Assembly (NCBI GenBank): GCA_016933835.1
Contig: JAFGAC010000156.1
Span: 1-64,000 of the forward strand
Direction of reading: 5' to 3'
Length of the DNA stretch: 64,000 nt
DNA from: Clostridiales bacterium
GTDB taxonomy: Bacteria; Bacillota; Clostridia; Peptostreptococcales; Acidaminobacteraceae
The notes under the pieces are model-generated. The model had not been told where the DNA came from and searched no databases. It saw nothing but the letters and a program-made list of their open reading frames with translations. Below are positions 1-10,427 of this stretch, one piece after another. Position 1 is the stretch's first letter, and each line of letters begins with the position of its first letter. The translations under genes were made by a program, and so were the position numbers.

Positions 1-69
1 GTATTTAATCACTCCGATTTATATTATACAATATAAATATGCAATTTAAAAATTTTTTTGGAGGAAACT

Positions 70-312
70 ATGAAATACTATTTTAAAATTATTGGGTTGA
101 CTGGATATTACTATGCCAATGAATTCAAGAAGACTAAAGATCAGCATAAGAATAAAATTCGGGAAATGAATGAAGAAACGGTCGCAAAAAACTTCAAAGA
201 TGGAAAGGCCGGTGTAATCGTTATTTTTGAAGAAACAGACACTGAAATGACTTTGGATTCTTTTTCTGATCAAGAGCAGATTAAAAAATATCTAGGTAAA
301 AAATTTCTATAA
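70..312 (+). CDS. Small hypothetical protein (80 aa)
   Basis: I do not recognise this protein. A GGAGG at 60-64 sits five bases before the ATG at 70, which fixes this start; an in-frame TTG at 58 overlaps the ribosome binding site and is unlikely. The product is charged, lysine- and glutamate-rich, with no signal peptide, membrane segment or cysteine motif, so it is probably a soluble cytoplasmic protein. It ends just before a strong hairpin terminator and is convergent with the P-loop gene. The spacing and clean ribosome binding site support a real gene; function is unknown. Confidence 0.7.
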   Translation: MKYYFKIIGLTGYYYANEFKKTKDQHKNKIREMNEETVAKNFKDGKAGVIVIFEETDTEMTLDSFSDQEQIKKYLGKKFL

Positions 313-325
313 ATAAACATAGAAA

Positions 326-356
326 AACCCGAATTTTGAATTCGGGTTATTTTTTT
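326..356. terminator. Bidirectional intrinsic terminator
   Basis: An 8-bp stem (AACCCGAA at 326-333 with TTCGGGTT at 341-348) is flanked by a T-run on the right and an A-run on the left. It lies between two convergent genes and can serve both. Confidence 0.88.
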
Positions 357-357
357 A

Positions 358-768
358 CTAAATAACTTTCTCTTTTAAATTTTCAGGTAAATCTTCAACT
401 TCATAAGCAAGAGTAATTACAAAACTTATATCATAATTTTCACACATATTTTCCATTTTTTCTATATAATCTGATAATTCATCATATGATAAATCTATTA
501 TTTTAACTAATCCATCAATATAAATAGTCTCGATATCATAATCTGTTGATGCTATACCACATATAAATCCAAAAAACTCATCTGAATTTTTAATTGAAAA
601 CTCTTCCATATTCATTAAACGAATATCATGATGGATGTCAAATGAGTGTCTCATATCATCATCAATAAAAACAACATGACCAGTTGTGCTCTCTACTTGT
701 TCATTAGCCATTTCTATAATTCTTTTAGTTTTACCGGCACCTTTTCCTCCAACTATTAATTGAACCAT
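358..768 (-). CDS. Small P-loop ATP-binding protein (136 aa)
   Basis: The N-terminus carries a textbook Walker A motif, GGKGAGKT (about residues 6-13), followed by a possible Walker B strand around the sequence IETIYIDGL. The protein is about half the size of most P-loop ATPases and has no added domain. AAGGAG lies 10 bases before the ATG at 768; an upstream in-frame GTG at 777 directly abuts that site and is a poor start. Short proteins of this kind in Clostridia are often labelled PilT-like ATPases, but nothing here shows a link to pili. It is followed by the shared terminator at 326-356 and lies downstream of rlmN on the same strand. Nucleotide binding is well supported; role unknown. Confidence 0.75.
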   Translation of the reverse strand: MVQLIVGGKGAGKTKRIIEMANEQVESTTGHVVFIDDDMRHSFDIHHDIRLMNMEEFSIKNSDEFFGFICGIASTDYDIETIYIDGLVKIIDLSYDELSDYIEKMENMCENYDISFVITLAYEVEDLPENLKEKVI

Positions 769-819
769 AACAATCACTCTCCTTATTATTATTAATTCTA
801 CTCAAAGGGTGAAAATCCT

Positions 820-1872
820 CTATAGTTTTTTAATAATTTCAATCTTTGTCAGATTGTAATTATTCCTCAGTTGCCCACATGCAGCATTGATGTCACTACC
901 GAGTTCCCTTCTTATTGTTACATTTATACCCGATTTTTCTAAAATATTCTTAAATTTATAAATTTGTTTTTCATCACTTGGATAAAAATCATTTTCTTCA
1001 ACTTTATTAATAGGTATCAAGTTCACATGAACTAATTTTCCTTTGAGCAATTTCGCTAAAACATTGGCTTCCTCATCACTGTCGTTTAAATCTTTAATCA
1101 TGGCGTATTCAAAAGTTATTCTTCTGTTTGTAGTCTCAATATAGTAATCTACAGCCTTCATAAGCTCCTCTATTGGATATTTCCTATTGATCGGCATCAA
1201 CTTGTTCCTTGTTTCATTTCGTGCTCCATGAAGAGATATAGCCAATGTGATTTGGAAATTTTCATCTGCCAATTTTCTTATTTGAGGCACTAATCCGCAC
1301 GTAGAAATTGTAATGTTTCTTAAACTTAAATAATATCCTTGCGGATCATTAATCATTTTCAAAAATTTAATCACTTCATCTAAATTCTCTAACGGTTCAC
1401 CGCTTCCCATTAAAACGATGTGATTGATATTCTTTTGTAAATACTTATTGGATTCATATACTTGCCCCAACATTTCACCAACTGTAATATTCCTCTTTAA
1501 TCCACCTATTGTAGATGCACAAAATTTACATCCCATTCGGCATCCGACTTGTGTTGATATACATACACTATTTCCATATTTGTATTGCATAACGACAGTT
1601 TCAACAACTTCATCGTCACTTAATTTAAAAAGCAGTTTTTTTGTACCATCATTATCAGATTCAGAAATTCTTTCAACCGTCATATTTCTTAATATATAAT
1701 TTTCTTTAAGCTTATTTATCAGGGTATTTGGCAGATTTGTCATCTCATCAAATTCTTCAGCCCCCTTTTGATGAATCCATTGAAAGATCTGTTTAGCTCT
1801 AAATTTTTTTTCGTTTAAATTTATTATTATTTTTTCTAACTCTTTAATTGATAACTCTCTAATCGAATCCAT
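820..1872 (-). CDS. rlmN: 23S rRNA (adenine-2503-C2)-methyltransferase RlmN
   Basis: Radical SAM enzyme that methylates C2 of A2503 in 23S rRNA (and A37 in some tRNAs). The radical SAM triplet is CRMGCKFC (Cys 111, 115 and 118), and the C-terminal segment GSDINAACGQL holds the expected catalytic cysteine near residue 333. The length of 350 aa is normal for the family. Its ATG lies inside the end of the upstream PHP gene, giving a 14-base overlap, so the two are translationally coupled. Last gene of a group also containing a dehydrogenase and an HD-GYP regulator; the grouping suggests co-transcription, not shared function. Confidence 0.96.
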   Translation of the reverse strand: MDSIRELSIKELEKIIINLNEKKFRAKQIFQWIHQKGAEEFDEMTNLPNTLINKLKENYILRNMTVERISESDNDGTKKLLFKLSDDEVVETVVMQYKYGNSVCISTQVGCRMGCKFCASTIGGLKRNITVGEMLGQVYESNKYLQKNINHIVLMGSGEPLENLDEVIKFLKMINDPQGYYLSLRNITISTCGLVPQIRKLADENFQITLAISLHGARNETRNKLMPINRKYPIEELMKAVDYYIETTNRRITFEYAMIKDLNDSDEEANVLAKLLKGKLVHVNLIPINKVEENDFYPSDEKQIYKFKNILEKSGINVTIRRELGSDINAACGQLRNNYNLTKIEIIKKL

Positions 1873-2593
1873 TCAATAACTTTCCCTTTCTTTTCAAAAA
1901 AGCAATCATACTCTCGGCAGTTGAATTTATGATGTTTTTTTCTGGTATTTTATACTTCTCAATCAATTTCATGGCATTCGTAAAATTTCCAAGATCATAC
2001 CTGATATGTGCATCACTTGAAATACAAAATAAGACATCATGTTCAATTCCCAATGAAATTAACTCCTCACAATTTTTTTCGCTTCCACTTCTTGAAGGTG
2101 TTGTAAATGTTGCGTTATTTATCTCTATTGCTACATCGTATAATTTTGCCGCTTTAATTAATGCAACAATATCAATTTTCACCTGTAAATTACCTGGATG
2201 ACCAATTATTTGAACCCGTCCTTTTTTCATCATTTCAATATACGCTTTAGTGTTTTCAGATTTAGTTCCAGTTGGAAAACATATCGGATGAAAACTGCCG
2301 ATCACCAGATCCAATCGTTCAAACAATCTCTCTTCCACATCGATATTTCCATCAAAATCAATGATATTAGCTTCAATGCCTCGCAAAATTTTCACACCTT
2401 CAACTTCTCTTGGTATTACAACTTGATTATAGAAGTAAAAAGGATCTGCAGTTCCAGGCATAGCTTGAGCATGGTCAGTAAAAGCAATCATTTCCAATCT
2501 TTTTAATTTTGCTTCTTCAATATAATCATTTATTGTACTGTAAGCATGTCCGCTTGCGATTGTATGAACATGCGCATCAACTAAAATTTTCAT
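1859..2593 (-). CDS. PHP-domain phosphoesterase (YcdX-like)
   Basis: A 244-aa PHP-family metal-dependent phosphoesterase. The N-terminal DAHVHT metal motif, the FTDHA motif near residue 40, the conserved GSFHP and IGHPGN segments and the C-terminal SSDAHIRYDLG follow the order seen in the YcdX subgroup, which typically uses three divalent metals to hydrolyse phosphate esters. The substrate cannot be told from sequence. The ATG at 2593 follows a GAGG seven bases upstream and overlaps the stop of the preceding dehydrogenase by one base (TGATG); its own stop overlaps the rlmN start. Probably cytoplasmic. Confidence 0.88.
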   Translation of the reverse strand: MKILVDAHVHTIASGHAYSTINDYIEEAKLKRLEMIAFTDHAQAMPGTADPFYFYNQVVIPREVEGVKILRGIEANIIDFDGNIDVEERLFERLDLVIGSFHPICFPTGTKSENTKAYIEMMKKGRVQIIGHPGNLQVKIDIVALIKAAKLYDVAIEINNATFTTPSRSGSEKNCEELISLGIEHDVLFCISSDAHIRYDLGNFTNAMKLIEKYKIPEKNIINSTAESMIAFLKRKGKLLNGFD

Positions 2594-3528
2594 CAATATC
2601 CTCTTTTCACATCAACTTCGTTGATTATATTTTCATTATTAATAAATCTCCTTAAATTTTCATATATCAGATCGAATCTTCTTGTATTTCTCATTTCTGA
2701 TATCCAAGAGTTGTGTGGGCTGATAAGTAGATTTGGAATGTCCCACAAGGGACTTGTAACCTCTAAAGGTTCTTCTTCAAAAACATCCAATGCAATTCCC
2801 AAGAATTTTTCATAATTATTCATTAGTGCTTTTTCATCCAATACTTTTCCTCTGGCCACATTAATCAATACAGAAGCATATTTCATAGCTTTCATATATT
2901 TTTCATTAAAAAAATGATATGTTTCTGATGTATGAGGTAATGTCAATATAACTACATCAAATAACGCTGCCATATTTTCAAATTCCTCTATTTTGTAAAC
3001 CTCATTGAAAAAGTCTTTTCTCTTGCCTGATTTGCTGAATCCAATAATATTAGTTTCAAAACCTTGTAATCTTTTAGCAGATTCAGTCGCAACAGTACCA
3101 GTTCCTAAAAAAGCGATTTGTTTGCCCTTTAACTCTAATAAGTTGCCATTCAATTTCCATTTTTTATTTTCTTGTAGTTTGTAAAAATATTTTGTGTTTT
3201 TATAAATTTCTAGAATTTTAAGTACCACCCACTCGCCAATTGGTATACTGTAGCCACCATGATTATTGGCAATCAGAATCCCTGTTTCAATATTTTGTGG
3301 AATTTGATCGACTCCCGTACTAGACAATTGAATAAATTTTAAATTTTTCATTATATGAATATTTAAAGTTTGAAATGGATTATAGCATACTAGGACATCA
3401 ACATCATCATATTCTTGGTTATTAGTTATTGTTTTCTCAGAATCTATATATATTTCATAACCTAAATCCGCGATACTTGTCATGTTTTCTTTTCCATAAC
3501 CATAGGTGAACAATACTTTCAAATTCAT
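2593..3528 (-). CDS. D-isomer-specific 2-hydroxyacid dehydrogenase family protein
   Basis: NAD-dependent oxidoreductase of the 2-hydroxyacid dehydrogenase/SerA fold. The Rossmann motif LGTGTVATESAKRL lies around residues 141-154, followed by VARGKVLDEKAL and a C-terminal catalytic region with ISPHNSW providing the active-site histidine. The N-terminal half is the shorter, less conserved catalytic domain. At about 311 aa it lacks an ACT domain, so it is not a classical regulated SerA; the substrate could be phosphoglycerate, glycerate, lactate or another 2-hydroxyacid. The start is uncertain: GTG at 3531, ATG at 3528 and TTG at 3522 all follow AAGGAG, and the TTG has the best spacing (8 bases). 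Confidence 0.85.
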   Translation of the reverse strand: MNLKVLFTYGYGKENMTSIADLGYEIYIDSEKTITNNQEYDDVDVLVCYNPFQTLNIHIMKNLKFIQLSSTGVDQIPQNIETGILIANNHGGYSIPIGEWVVLKILEIYKNTKYFYKLQENKKWKLNGNLLELKGKQIAFLGTGTVATESAKRLQGFETNIIGFSKSGKRKDFFNEVYKIEEFENMAALFDVVILTLPHTSETYHFFNEKYMKAMKYASVLINVARGKVLDEKALMNNYEKFLGIALDVFEEEPLEVTSPLWDIPNLLISPHNSWISEMRNTRRFDLIYENLRRFINNENIINEVDVKRGY

Positions 3529-3534
3529 CACTCC

Positions 3535-5001
3535 TTATTCCGTATACATGTTGTTAACTTCTTTTATCTCTTCTATGTTTTCCATAAAGACATCCACGAT
3601 TTCTGGGTCAAACATTTTCCCTTTGTTTTCTAAAATATAAGCAACAACAGCATCATGATTCCATGCTTCTTTATAAATTCTTTTATGAGAAAGGGCATCA
3701 TAAACATCAATCAAAGAAACGATTCTAGAAAACATATCGATTTCTTCACCCTTCAATCCAATTGGATACCCTTTTCCATCCCATCTTTCATGATGAAATC
3801 TAGCAATATTGGCAGCAACCATTAAAATTTCTTCCTCGGTATCTCTCAATATTTCATATCCAATCTCAGAATGTTTTTTTACTTCTTCGTATTCCAAAAA
3901 TGACAATTTCCCAGTTTTATTTAAAATTTCATCACGGATTCCTATCTTTCCAATATCATGAATAGCAGATGTAATTTTAAGTAATTTTGATCTTTTTTCA
4001 TTTATTCCAAGCTTGAGTGCTAGAATTTCAGACAAATGGGCAACTCTAGTTGTATGATTTGCAGTTTCAACAGATCGTGTTTCAATCACATCACCTAATG
4101 TATATAGTAATTCCTCCTGTGTTTCATTCATTTCATACCTCGATAAAAAACTTTTTAAAATCAATCTCAAATTTGATTCTAAAATCCAAAACAATTGTCT
4201 TTCAATTTCATTGAATTCTTCAAAATTCATAACATAAATATGTATACAGTCATTGTCATATTTAAAATTCATTTGAACAGTATTTCCATCAATTATTAAA
4301 TTATGCTCACATTGGAATACTTTTTTTACTTCACTCTCACCAATAATAGAACTTGCATCATCTATATTTATTTCCCTAAAGTTTCTATCAATATCCATAA
4401 AAAACAATGTTTTCAAATGACTTTCATCATATATCATATATTTAACATTCTTATTATTTATAATTTTTGTAACAAGTTCTAGAATATTTTGATATAATTC
4501 AGATTTTGTTTCATAATATAAAAAATCATTTGTATGATCTAATATTAACTTGAATCCATTTTCATACATAAAGAATTGGTTGCTCTCATCAAAGGATTTT
4601 AATGCTGCCATAATGATATTATGCAAATGTTCTACTGTGACTTGAGTATTTGTAGTGTATTCATTGATATCATATTCAAATACTTTTTTATTTTTTTCTA
4701 AAATGACAGGATTTTTTGAGCGTACAATAATTCTAATCTTATAATTATTAAGAAAATCTCTTATAAAAGCTACAATGTCGGTGATTGATTGCAAACCATG
4801 TAAATTTTCATCCAATAAAACTACTGCAAGATCTTCGTTGTCAGAAAGCATTCTTTTTGCCTCATCAGCATTTTTAGCATGAAAAAATTGTGTTTTCTTG
4901 CCACAATACTGAAAATCTTCAAAAACCATTTCAAATATTTTAAATTCCTCATTCGAATCATCAGCCAACAGAATTTTCCATTCTTTCACATTTCTCACCA
5001 C
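3535..5001 (-). CDS. Response regulator with HD-GYP phosphodiesterase domain
   Basis: Predicted cyclic-di-GMP phosphodiesterase under receiver control. Residues about 9-125 form a CheY-like receiver (paired aspartates at 14-15, phospho-acceptor in VVLLDENLHG near 64); about 140-290 is a linker resembling DUF3369; about 298-480 is an HD-GYP domain with HDIGKIG at 348 and HHERWDGKGYP near 403-413, so the catalytic residues are intact. No partner kinase is adjacent. The dehydrogenase start follows its stop by a few bases, so the genes form an operon. The start is not certain: GTG at 5001 lacks a clear ribosome binding site, whereas a GTG at 4989 follows GGTGAG. Confidence 0.88.
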   Translation of the reverse strand: MVRNVKEWKILLADDSNEEFKIFEMVFEDFQYCGKKTQFFHAKNADEAKRMLSDNEDLAVVLLDENLHGLQSITDIVAFIRDFLNNYKIRIIVRSKNPVILEKNKKVFEYDINEYTTNTQVTVEHLHNIIMAALKSFDESNQFFMYENGFKLILDHTNDFLYYETKSELYQNILELVTKIINNKNVKYMIYDESHLKTLFFMDIDRNFREINIDDASSIIGESEVKKVFQCEHNLIIDGNTVQMNFKYDNDCIHIYVMNFEEFNEIERQLFWILESNLRLILKSFLSRYEMNETQEELLYTLGDVIETRSVETANHTTRVAHLSEILALKLGINEKRSKLLKITSAIHDIGKIGIRDEILNKTGKLSFLEYEEVKKHSEIGYEILRDTEEEILMVAANIARFHHERWDGKGYPIGLKGEEIDMFSRIVSLIDVYDALSHKRIYKEAWNHDAVVAYILENKGKMFDPEIVDVFMENIEEIKEVNNMYTE

Positions 5002-5045
5002 ACTTTTTTATATAATCTTATTCTATAATTAAATATGATTAATTA

Positions 5046-5079
5046 CAAAAAAAAAGACTAAATTCATTAGTCTTTTTTT
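5046..5079 (-). terminator. Intrinsic terminator of the gcv-folD-fhs operon
   Basis: A 10-bp stem (5051-5060 with 5068-5077) with a 7-base loop is followed on the minus strand by a long T-run. It sits right behind the fhs stop and separates that operon from the HD-GYP operon. Confidence 0.88.
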
Positions 5080-5087
5080 CATATTTT

Positions 5088-6758
5088 TTAGAATAAACCA
5101 ATAATCTCGCCATCATCAAGAATATCCATGTTATTTGCTGCAGGAATCTTTGGAAGTCCTGGCATCGTCATGATATCACCTGTCAGTGCAACTAAGAACC
5201 CTGCCCCTGCTGAAGCTCTTATCGAACTGATAGTGATTTTAAATCCTCTTGGACGACCTAATTTTTTAGGATCATCTGATAATGAATACTGCGTTTTAGC
5301 CATACAAATTGGCATTTTATCTAAATCAAATTTCTTGTATTTTTCAATTTCTTTCAATGCTGAAGAAGTGAATTCTACTCCATCAGCTCCGTATATTTCT
5401 TTAGCAATTGTTTCTATTTTTTCTTGGATAGACATATTCACATCATAAAGGAATTTGAAATTATTTTCTTTAGTTTCAATCAATTCAACCACTTTATGAG
5501 CGAGTGCCTCTCCGCCTTCTCCGCCTTTAGCCCAAACATCTGAAAGAACCATATCTACACCTAACTCATTGCATCTGTCTTGAACAAATTTCAATTCGTT
5601 TTCAGTATCAGTAGGGAAAATATTCAATGCAACAACAGAAGGAACTCCGAATAATCTAACATTTTCAACTTGTTTTTCAAGATTTTCAAAGCCTTTTGCC
5701 AGTGCCTCTATATTTTCTAAACCTAAGTCCGCTTTCTTCACACCACCATGATTTTTCAAAGCTCTTACAGTAGCAACAATTACAACAGCGTTTGGTTTGA
5801 ATTCTCCAAATCTTGAAGTGATATTAAAGAACTTCTCTGCACCTAAATCAGCACCGAAACCAGCTTCAGTTACACAGTAATCAGCCAATTTCATAGCAGT
5901 CTTTGTAGCGACTACAGAGTTTGCACCATGAGCGATATTGGCAAATGGACCGCCGTGAATGATTGCAGGTGTATTCTCTAGTGTCTGCACAAGATTAGGT
6001 TTGATTGCATCTTTAAGCAACAACGCCAAAGAACCTGTAGCTTCAAGCTGTCCTGCTGTTATTGGTTCATTGTTGTAGTTGTATCCAATAATCATTTTTG
6101 ACAATCTTGCCTTTAAATCTTGCATATCTAGAGCTAGACAAAGAATAGCCATGATTTCAGATGCGACAGAAATATCGAATCCATCAACTCTTGCAACGCC
6201 ATTGCCTTTTGGACCTAAACCAACAGTAATATCTCTGAGTGCACGATCGTTCATATCAAGTGCACGTCTCCAAGTAATTCTCTTTGGGTCAATATTAAGT
6301 TTGTTTCCTTGGTGCAAATGATTATCTATCAAAGCTGCCAATAAGTTATTTGAAGTTGTAACCGCATGAATGTCACCTGTAAAGTGAAGATTGATATCAT
6401 CCATTGGTACGACTTGTGCGTAACCTCCGCCTGCTGCTCCACCTTTAACCCCAAAACATGGTCCTAAAGAAGGTTCTCTTAAAGTTGTTATCGCTTTCTT
6501 TCCAATTCTATTCAGGGCCATGCTTAAGCCAACATTCGTTGTTGTCTTTCCTTCACCGGCTGCAGTAGGATTGATTGCTGTAACAAGAATCAATTTTCCA
6601 TCAGGCTGGTCTTTCATGTTTTTTAAAACATCTAAACTTATTTTCGCTTTGTATTTTCCATATAATTCTAAGTTATCTTCGTCAATGCCTAAATTTTTAG
6701 CTATTTCGACAATTGGTAACATTTTAGCTTCTTGAGCTATTTGAACATCTGTTTTCAT
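5088..6758 (-). CDS. fhs: Formate--tetrahydrofolate ligase
   Basis: Catalyses formate + ATP + THF to 10-formyl-THF, reversibly; in glycine or purine fermenters it often runs toward formate and ATP. The 556-aa length is standard. The P-loop-like segment [20 protein letters not shown] (about 61-80) and the conserved [13 protein letters not shown] are present. The ATG overlaps the folD stop by one base (TAATG), with GGAGGG inside the end of folD as ribosome binding site. As last gene of gcvT-H-PA-PB-folD-fhs it completes a route from glycine-derived methylene-THF through formyl-THF to formate, inferred from gene order. A strong terminator follows. Confidence 0.97.
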   Translation of the reverse strand: MKTDVQIAQEAKMLPIVEIAKNLGIDEDNLELYGKYKAKISLDVLKNMKDQPDGKLILVTAINPTAAGEGKTTTNVGLSMALNRIGKKAITTLREPSLGPCFGVKGGAAGGGYAQVVPMDDINLHFTGDIHAVTTSNNLLAALIDNHLHQGNKLNIDPKRITWRRALDMNDRALRDITVGLGPKGNGVARVDGFDISVASEIMAILCLALDMQDLKARLSKMIIGYNYNNEPITAGQLEATGSLALLLKDAIKPNLVQTLENTPAIIHGGPFANIAHGANSVVATKTAMKLADYCVTEAGFGADLGAEKFFNITSRFGEFKPNAVVIVATVRALKNHGGVKKADLGLENIEALAKGFENLEKQVENVRLFGVPSVVALNIFPTDTENELKFVQDRCNELGVDMVLSDVWAKGGEGGEALAHKVVELIETKENNFKFLYDVNMSIQEKIETIAKEIYGADGVEFTSSALKEIEKYKKFDLDKMPICMAKTQYSLSDDPKKLGRPRGFKITISSIRASAGAGFLVALTGDIMTMPGLPKIPAANNMDILDDGEIIGLF

Positions 6759-7606
6759 TAAATAAGCCCTCCTTTTCTTTTAGCACTTTCTACTGTATTG
6801 TACATCAACATTGCTATAGTCATTGGGCCTACTCCACCTGGAACTGGTGTTATACGTGATGCTTTATCTTTAACTGATTCAAAATCAACATCTCCAACAA
6901 GTTTACCATTCACTCTGTTTATGCCTACGTCAATAACAATCGCACCTTCTTTAACCATTTCTGCTGTTACAAAATTAGGAATTCCAACTGCAGCGACAAT
7001 GATGTCGGCGCAGTTGGTGATTTTCAACAAATCTTGTGTTTTAGAATGGCATACAGTGACAGTTGCATCTTTTTCCAATAATAAAGTTGCCATAGGTTTC
7101 CCTACAATATTACTTCTTCCTATAATGACTGCATGCTTCCCTCGTAAGTCGATATTTTCATATTCCAGTAACTTCATGACTCCATTTGGTGTGCATGGAA
7201 GAAATGCATCATCACCTATAATCATTTTACCAATGTTTTCAGGATGGAATCCATCAACATCTTTTAATACTGAAATACTGTTCAATACTTTTTTAGAATC
7301 AATATGATCTGGTAAAGGGAGTTGTACTAAAATACCATGAATTTGAGGATCTGCATTCATATTCTCAATCAAGTCAAGCAGTTCATCTTCAGTAACAGTC
7401 TCATCCAATTGATGTTTCACTGAATAAAATCCAAGTTTTTTTGCATTGCTTTCTTTACTGTTCACATAAGTTCTTGAAGCAGGATCATCCCCAACTATGA
7501 CTACCGCCAAACCAGGTACTATTCCATGCTTCGCAAGTTTTTCAACTTCTACAGCCAATTCTTCTTTTATTTTTGCAGATACTAATTTTCCGTCAATAAT
7601 TTTCAC
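6758..7606 (-). CDS. folD: Bifunctional methylene-THF dehydrogenase / methenyl-THF cyclohydrolase FolD
   Basis: Interconverts 5,10-methylene-THF, 5,10-methenyl-THF and 10-formyl-THF, usually with NADP. Family signatures are the substrate-binding VKDVDGFHP, the [11 protein letters not shown] loop, the nucleotide-binding [13 protein letters not shown] and the C-terminal [14 protein letters not shown]. The 282-aa length is typical. GGAGG lies eight bases before a GTG at 7606, which I chose over the in-frame GTG at 7615 that abuts the ribosome binding site. It bridges the glycine cleavage system (making methylene-THF) and Fhs (using formyl-THF) in the same operon. Confidence 0.96.
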   Translation of the reverse strand: MKIIDGKLVSAKIKEELAVEVEKLAKHGIVPGLAVVIVGDDPASRTYVNSKESNAKKLGFYSVKHQLDETVTEDELLDLIENMNADPQIHGILVQLPLPDHIDSKKVLNSISVLKDVDGFHPENIGKMIIGDDAFLPCTPNGVMKLLEYENIDLRGKHAVIIGRSNIVGKPMATLLLEKDATVTVCHSKTQDLLKITNCADIIVAAVGIPNFVTAEMVKEGAIVIDVGINRVNGKLVGDVDFESVKDKASRITPVPGGVGPMTIAMLMYNTVESAKRKGGLI

Positions 7607-7624
7607 CTGTGACACCTCCAGAAA

Positions 7625-9088
7625 TTATAATGAGTCTTTATACTTCAGAATCAATTGTTTTGCTGCTAGAACCTCATTAACTCTTCTAACTGGTGTATTG
7701 TAAGGTGCGTTTTTAAGTAGTGAAGGATCTTCCTTAGCTTCTTTAGCAACTTTAATCATTGCCTCTATAAATTCATCAAGTGTTTCTTTTGATTCAGTTT
7801 CAGTCGGTTCAATCATGATTGATTGATGCACTATCAATGGGAAGTAAATTGTAGGCGGATGATAGCCATAATCCAGAAGTCGTTTTGCAACATCTAATGT
7901 TGATACTTCTGACAACGCATCTTGAATCAATCCATCAAGGACAAATTCATGCTTACATACTTGATCCATTGGCAATTTATAGTATTCTTTCAAAATGTTC
8001 ATCATGTAATTTGCATTAAGGACAGCAGTCTCTGATGCATTTTTCAATCCATCGCGGCCCATTGTCATAATATAAGTATACGCTCTCACTAAAATGCCGT
8101 AATTACCATAATATCCTTTTACTTTACCGATTGAATTCGGTCTGTCATAATCAAATGCATACTTGTCGTCTTTTTTGACAACCATCGGTGTTGGAAGAAA
8201 CTCAGCTAAATGTGCTTTTACTGCAACTGGTCCACTTCCAGGTCCACCACCACCATGAGGTGTAGAAAATGTCTTATGCAAATTGTAATGCATAACGTCA
8301 AATCCCATATCTCCTGGTCTTGTTTTTCCCATGATTGCATTCATATTTGCGCCGTCATAATAAAGTAGTCCACCATTGTCATGAATCAATGAGGCAATCT
8401 CTGAAATTTGTGTTTCAAACAATCCCAATGTACTTGGGTTTGTCAACATCAAACCAGCTAAATTATCATCAATTGCTTCTTTCAATGCTTCCAGATCAAC
8501 TGACCCATCTGCTTTAGATTTTATTTCAACTAATTCAAATCCTGCTGTTGCAACAGTTGCAGGGTTAGTACCATGAGATGAATCAGGTGTTATAATTTTA
8601 GTTCTATGAAAATCTCCGTTTTTTTGGTGATACGCTTTAATGATCATTATTCCAGTCAATTCACCATGTGCACCAGCGGCAGGTTGTACAGTAGTTTCAT
8701 CCATTCCACCAATTTCTGCTAAAGCCGTTTGAAGATTGTACATGATCTCAAGCGATCCTTGAACTGTTTCTTCAGGTTGATATGGATGAAGTGCAGATAA
8801 ACCAGTCATTGCTGCAACGTCTTCATTGATTTTCGGATTATATTTCATTGTACATGAACCCAGTGGATAGAAACCTGTGTCCAAACCATAATTCTTGTTT
8901 GATAGATTTGTATAATGTCTTACAACATCTACTTCACTCACTTCTGGTAATCCCAATTCTTCTTTTCTTAAGAATTCAGAAGGTATCATTGATTCAATTG
9001 CTACTTCTTCAACATCTAAATCTGTTAAGTTAATAGCCTTTCTACCAGGCTTTGAGATTTCAAATATAACTTTTTCATATTTTCTCAT
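7625..9088 (-). CDS. gcvPB: Glycine dehydrogenase (decarboxylating) subunit 2
   Basis: Large subunit of the two-subunit P-protein, the PLP-dependent glycine decarboxylase of the glycine cleavage system. The PLP-binding lysine is in [18 protein letters not shown], and the segment [15 protein letters not shown] is characteristic. The 487-aa length fits the bacterial split form rather than the fused protein of about 950 aa in E. coli. Its ATG directly follows the gcvPA stop codon with no spacer (TAAATG), consistent with coupled 1:1 synthesis. GGAGGTG upstream lies inside gcvPA. Confidence 0.97.
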   Translation of the reverse strand: MRKYEKVIFEISKPGRKAINLTDLDVEEVAIESMIPSEFLRKEELGLPEVSEVDVVRHYTNLSNKNYGLDTGFYPLGSCTMKYNPKINEDVAAMTGLSALHPYQPEETVQGSLEIMYNLQTALAEIGGMDETTVQPAAGAHGELTGIMIIKAYHQKNGDFHRTKIITPDSSHGTNPATVATAGFELVEIKSKADGSVDLEALKEAIDDNLAGLMLTNPSTLGLFETQISEIASLIHDNGGLLYYDGANMNAIMGKTRPGDMGFDVMHYNLHKTFSTPHGGGGPGSGPVAVKAHLAEFLPTPMVVKKDDKYAFDYDRPNSIGKVKGYYGNYGILVRAYTYIMTMGRDGLKNASETAVLNANYMMNILKEYYKLPMDQVCKHEFVLDGLIQDALSEVSTLDVAKRLLDYGYHPPTIYFPLIVHQSIMIEPTETESKETLDEFIEAMIKVAKEAKEDPSLLKNAPYNTPVRRVNEVLAAKQLILKYKDSL

Positions 9089-10426
9089 TTATAACACCTC
9101 CAGTTTAGATACCAAAGTATCAATCTCTTCTTTTGTTCTTTTTTCAGTAACAGCAAACATGATACCGTTATCAAGACCAAATTCTTTAGAAAGATCATAT
9201 CCACCTAAAATGTTGGCTTTTAAAAGTGCTTCATTGACAACTTCAGCAGATTTTTCTCCAACTACAACAAATTCTTTGAAGAAAGGTGCATCAAAAGCTG
9301 GTTTGAATTTTCCAGTTCCTATGATTTGATTATATGCATAATGAGCTTTTTGAACACTTTGAAGCGCTGCTTCTCTTAGTCCCACTTTACCCATTGTGCT
9401 CATATAAACTGCTGCCATCAAAGCATTTAATCCTTGATTTGAACAGATGTTAGATGTAGCTTTGTATCTTCTGATATGTTGCTCTCTAGTTGCCAATGTT
9501 AAAGCCCATGCACGTTTTCCATCCACATCTTCTGTTTGCCCGATAATACGGCCAGGCAGTTTTCTTACCAGTTTATTATTAGATGCCATGAATCCCAAGT
9601 ATGGTCCTCCAAAATTAGTGCCATTACCTAAAGATTGTCCATCACCTATAGCAATATCAACTCCCATTTCTCCAGGATTTTTCAATACTGCCAAAGAAAT
9701 CGGATCTACATATGCAATTGACAAAGCTTTGTTTGCATGTGCCATTTCAGTCATTTTCTCAACTTCTTCAATCAATCCATAGAAGTTAGGATTTTGAACA
9801 AAGACACCAGCTACTTCTTTATCTAATTTAGATTCTAAATCTGTCATATCTACAAGACCATTCTTTTCAGCTAAATAGACAATTTCAATATCTCTAAATT
9901 TCATATATGTTTCAATTACTTTTTTAATTTCAGGGCTAATTGCATTTCCAACTAAAATTTTATTTCTCTTAGTTTGGGTAGCAGCCAATAAAAATGCTTC
10001 TGCTGCTGCAGTTGGTCCATCGTACAATGACGCATTGCTGACATCAAGGCCTGTCAATTCACAAATCATGCTTTGATATTCAAATATGACCTGCAAAGTA
10101 CCTTGACTGATTTCAGGCTGATAAGGTGTGTAAGCAGTATAAAATTCAGATCTGGAAGCTAAATGTTTTATAACTGAAGGCACAAAATGATCATAGACAC
10201 CTGCTCCTAAAAATGAAGTCAATTGTGATAAATCTTGATTTTTATTAGCCATATCACTCATGTATTTCATAACTTCTTGCTCTGATTTGGCCAAATCAAG
10301 GTTTAATTCTCCCTTGAATTTCAATTCTTCAGGAATATCTATAAACAACTCTTCAATATCATTGATTCCCATGCTCTCAAGCATTGCTTTGCGATCATCG
10401 TCTCCATTGGGAATATATCTAAACAT
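9089..10426 (-). CDS. gcvPA: Glycine dehydrogenase (decarboxylating) subunit 1
   Basis: Partner of GcvPB in the split P-protein; the alpha subunit shapes the active site of the heterodimer. I place the start at the ATG at 10426 (reading MFRYIPN), six bases after AAGGAGG; a longer in-frame extension reads through gcvH and is not credible. At 445 aa it matches the family. Conserved features include FLGAGVYDHFVPSVIKHL and the ATREQHIRR region near the C-terminal third. The gcvH stop lies one base upstream and the gcvPB start follows directly. Confidence 0.97.
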   Translation of the reverse strand: MFRYIPNGDDDRKAMLESMGINDIEELFIDIPEELKFKGELNLDLAKSEQEVMKYMSDMANKNQDLSQLTSFLGAGVYDHFVPSVIKHLASRSEFYTAYTPYQPEISQGTLQVIFEYQSMICELTGLDVSNASLYDGPTAAAEAFLLAATQTKRNKILVGNAISPEIKKVIETYMKFRDIEIVYLAEKNGLVDMTDLESKLDKEVAGVFVQNPNFYGLIEEVEKMTEMAHANKALSIAYVDPISLAVLKNPGEMGVDIAIGDGQSLGNGTNFGGPYLGFMASNNKLVRKLPGRIIGQTEDVDGKRAWALTLATREQHIRRYKATSNICSNQGLNALMAAVYMSTMGKVGLREAALQSVQKAHYAYNQIIGTGKFKPAFDAPFFKEFVVVGEKSAEVVNEALLKANILGGYDLSKEFGLDNGIMFAVTEKRTKEEIDTLVSKLEVL

Positions 10427-10427
10427 A

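Noticed and set aside
1424-1699. Plus-strand open frames inside rlmN, gcv and other genes
   Set aside because: They lie opposite well-supported genes, lack ribosome binding sites and encode low-complexity sequence.
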